A DNA stretch of 7,413 nucleotides from Chloroflexota bacterium (lineage in GTDB: Bacteria; Chloroflexota; Anaerolineae; UBA7937; JACPPX01): NCBI GenBank assembly GCA_016190785.1, contig JACPPX010000061.1, forward strand, positions 1 to 7,413, written 5' to 3'. The notes below the pieces were generated by a model. The model was not told the DNA's origin and did not search any database. It saw only the letters and a list, made by a program, of their open reading frames with translations. Positions 6,289 to 7,413 of the stretch are shown here, in pieces. A program made the translations under genes and the position numbers. Numbering within the stretch: position 1 is the stretch's first letter; every line of letters starts with the position of its first letter.

Positions 6289-7413
6289 GATTACTTGGGC
6301 CACCGGGTTGGCTCCGAACTGGTAAGCCAGATCGCGATAGTCCGCGGTGTCAAGGATGAGGAGATCCCCGCGCTTGCCCACTTCTAGGCTTCCTACCTGT
6401 TTCCCGATACCCAAAGCATGAGCGGCATTTATTGTGGCCGCAGAAATGGCCTCCATCGGTGATAGATGCATATAGCGGCAGGCGATGGCCAACATCAAGG
6501 GCATGGACTCGCACCAGGAAGTACCGGGGTTGAGATCCGTGCCTAGGGCAACCACCACTCCAGCCGAGATCATATCCCGTGCCGGAGCATAGGGAGTTAG
6601 GGCTAGGCCGAAAATTGTCCCGGGAAGGAGTACGGCCACAGTGCCGGATTGGGCCAAAGCAGCCCAGTCATCCGTTTCCGTGTAAATAAGGTGATCCGCG
6701 GAGATGGCCCCTAGTTCCGCAGCGAGCATCGCCCCACCGGAGCGAGTGAATTCATCCGCATGAATTTTTAGGTCAAAGCCCAGTTGCTTGGCCTTGGTCA
6801 GTATTCGCCGCGACTGCTCTACTGAGAAAGCATTGGTTTCACAAAAAACATCGCAGAAGGCCAGACCATCTCTCGGTAATTTAGGCAGCATCTCCTCGCT
6901 AACCAAGGTCACATATTCCGCGGGTTGCTCGGCGTATTCGGGCGGGACGACATGGGCCCCCAGAAATGTAGGGATTAGGTCGAGGGGATGGGTACGGTCT
7001 AATTCGGCGATAAGTCGCCATAAGCGAAGTTCCTGTTCTACGCTCAATCCATAGCCGGTTTTGACCTCACTGGTAGTTGTCCCAAAGGCCAGCATGCGGT
7101 CTAGCCGTTTGCGGCATTGGGCCAATAGGTCCTCATCGCTTGCGGAGCGAGTGGCGCGGACGGTGCTCATAATTCCCCCACCCATAGCCTGGATCTCCTG
7201 ATAAGTGGCTCCCTTGACCCGCATCTCGAACTCATCGACACGGGAGCCGGCAAAAAGGAGGTGATTGTGGGGATCCACAAAGCCGGGCATGACCACTTGG
7301 CCCTGGGCGTCAATTTCCTGCATTGCCTGCACATCCCGCTTTAGCTTCTCGCTTGCTCCCACCAAGGCAATATTCCCATCCTTAATGGCAATTGCACCGT
7401 CACGGATAATGCC
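6259..7413 (-). CDS. hutI: Imidazolonepropionase, 5' end cut by window edge
   Basis: This enzyme is predicted to hydrolyse 4-imidazolone-5-propionate to N-formimino-L-glutamate, the third step of histidine degradation, in the cytoplasm. It belongs to the metal-dependent amidohydrolase superfamily. The minus-strand frame stays open to base 7413, and the residues upstream of a TTG at 7365 read IIRDGAIAIKDGNIA, a typical amidohydrolase N-terminal strand pair. That TTG is therefore not the start, and roughly 25-30 residues are probably missing. Counting from that TTG, metal ligands are the HxH pair H33/H35 in DPHNH, H202 in IHADE, H225 in SADH and D277 in GTDLNPG. Other imidazolonepropionase signatures are GGGIMSTV (62-69), GTTTSEVKTGYGL (95-107) and FLGAHVVPPEY (134-144). 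The stop TAG (6259-6261) lies 25 nt from the convergent plsC stop. Its product feeds the FTCD enzyme encoded nearby. Other hut genes may lie beyond the right edge. Confidence 0.95.
   Translation of the reverse strand, partial: GIIRDGAIAIKDGNIALVGASEKLKRDVQAMQEIDAQGQVVMPGFVDPHNHLLFAGSRVDEFEMRVKGATYQEIQAMGGGIMSTVRATRSASDEDLLAQCRKRLDRMLAFGTTTSEVKTGYGLSVEQELRLWRLIAELDRTHPLDLIPTFLGAHVVPPEYAEQPAEYVTLVSEEMLPKLPRDGLAFCDVFCETNAFSVEQSRRILTKAKQLGFDLKIHADEFTRSGGAMLAAELGAISADHLIYTETDDWAALAQSGTVAVLLPGTIFGLALTPYAPARDMISAGVVVALGTDLNPGTSWCESMPLMLAIACRYMHLSPMEAISAATINAAHALGIGKQVGSLEVGKRGDLLILDTADYRDLAYQFGANPVAQVIKKGQAVFTA

Noticed and set aside
6259..7365. TTG at 7365 as the hutI start codon
   Set aside because: The frame continues upstream to the window edge with typical amidohydrolase N-terminal sequence, so the start is outside.

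Overview
The window comes from a bacterium, probably a moderately GC-rich anaerobe of the Firmicutes/Clostridia type. The signs are a clostridial-type lysine 2,3-aminomutase, tightly packed operons with 1-4 nt overlaps, purine-rich Shine-Dalgarno sites, a GTG start and two clear hairpin terminators. No rRNA or other taxonomic marker is present, so the assignment is an inference; Chloroflexi or another lineage cannot be excluded. There are six genes, two of them cut by the window edges. No intergenic stretch exceeds about 110 bases. I see no mobile element, CRISPR array, tRNA or other RNA gene.

Region 1 (1-3943) is a three-gene, plus-strand operon that ends in a strong rho-independent terminator. 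It holds a KamA-family radical-SAM/PLP lysine 2,3-aminomutase (5' end outside the window), a D-Ala-D-Ala-ligase-like ATP-grasp enzyme, and a second, paralogous ATP-grasp enzyme fused to a C-terminal GNAT acetyltransferase. The first two genes overlap by one base and the next two are 3 nt apart. KamA keeps every diagnostic lysine-binding residue, so beta-lysine is the likely product. Two amide-forming ligases plus an acetyltransferase suggest, by inference, a pathway to a beta-lysine-containing and perhaps N-acetylated dipeptide or conjugate. This is the most interesting part of the window.

Region 2 (3944-6288) is a second plus-strand transcription unit with its own extended -10 promoter directly behind the first terminator. 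It encodes a bifunctional glutamate formimidoyltransferase/formimidoyl-THF cyclodeaminase (FTCD-like fusion), overlapped by 4 nt by a PlsC-type lysophospholipid acyltransferase. It ends in a 12-bp terminator hairpin that lies inside the 3' end of the opposing gene.

Region 3 (6259-7413, minus strand) is imidazolonepropionase (hutI), converging on plsC and running off the right edge. HutI makes N-formimino-L-glutamate, which is the FTCD substrate. The two convergent units therefore encode consecutive steps of histidine degradation, delivering glutamate, ammonia and 5,10-methenyl-THF to one-carbon metabolism.
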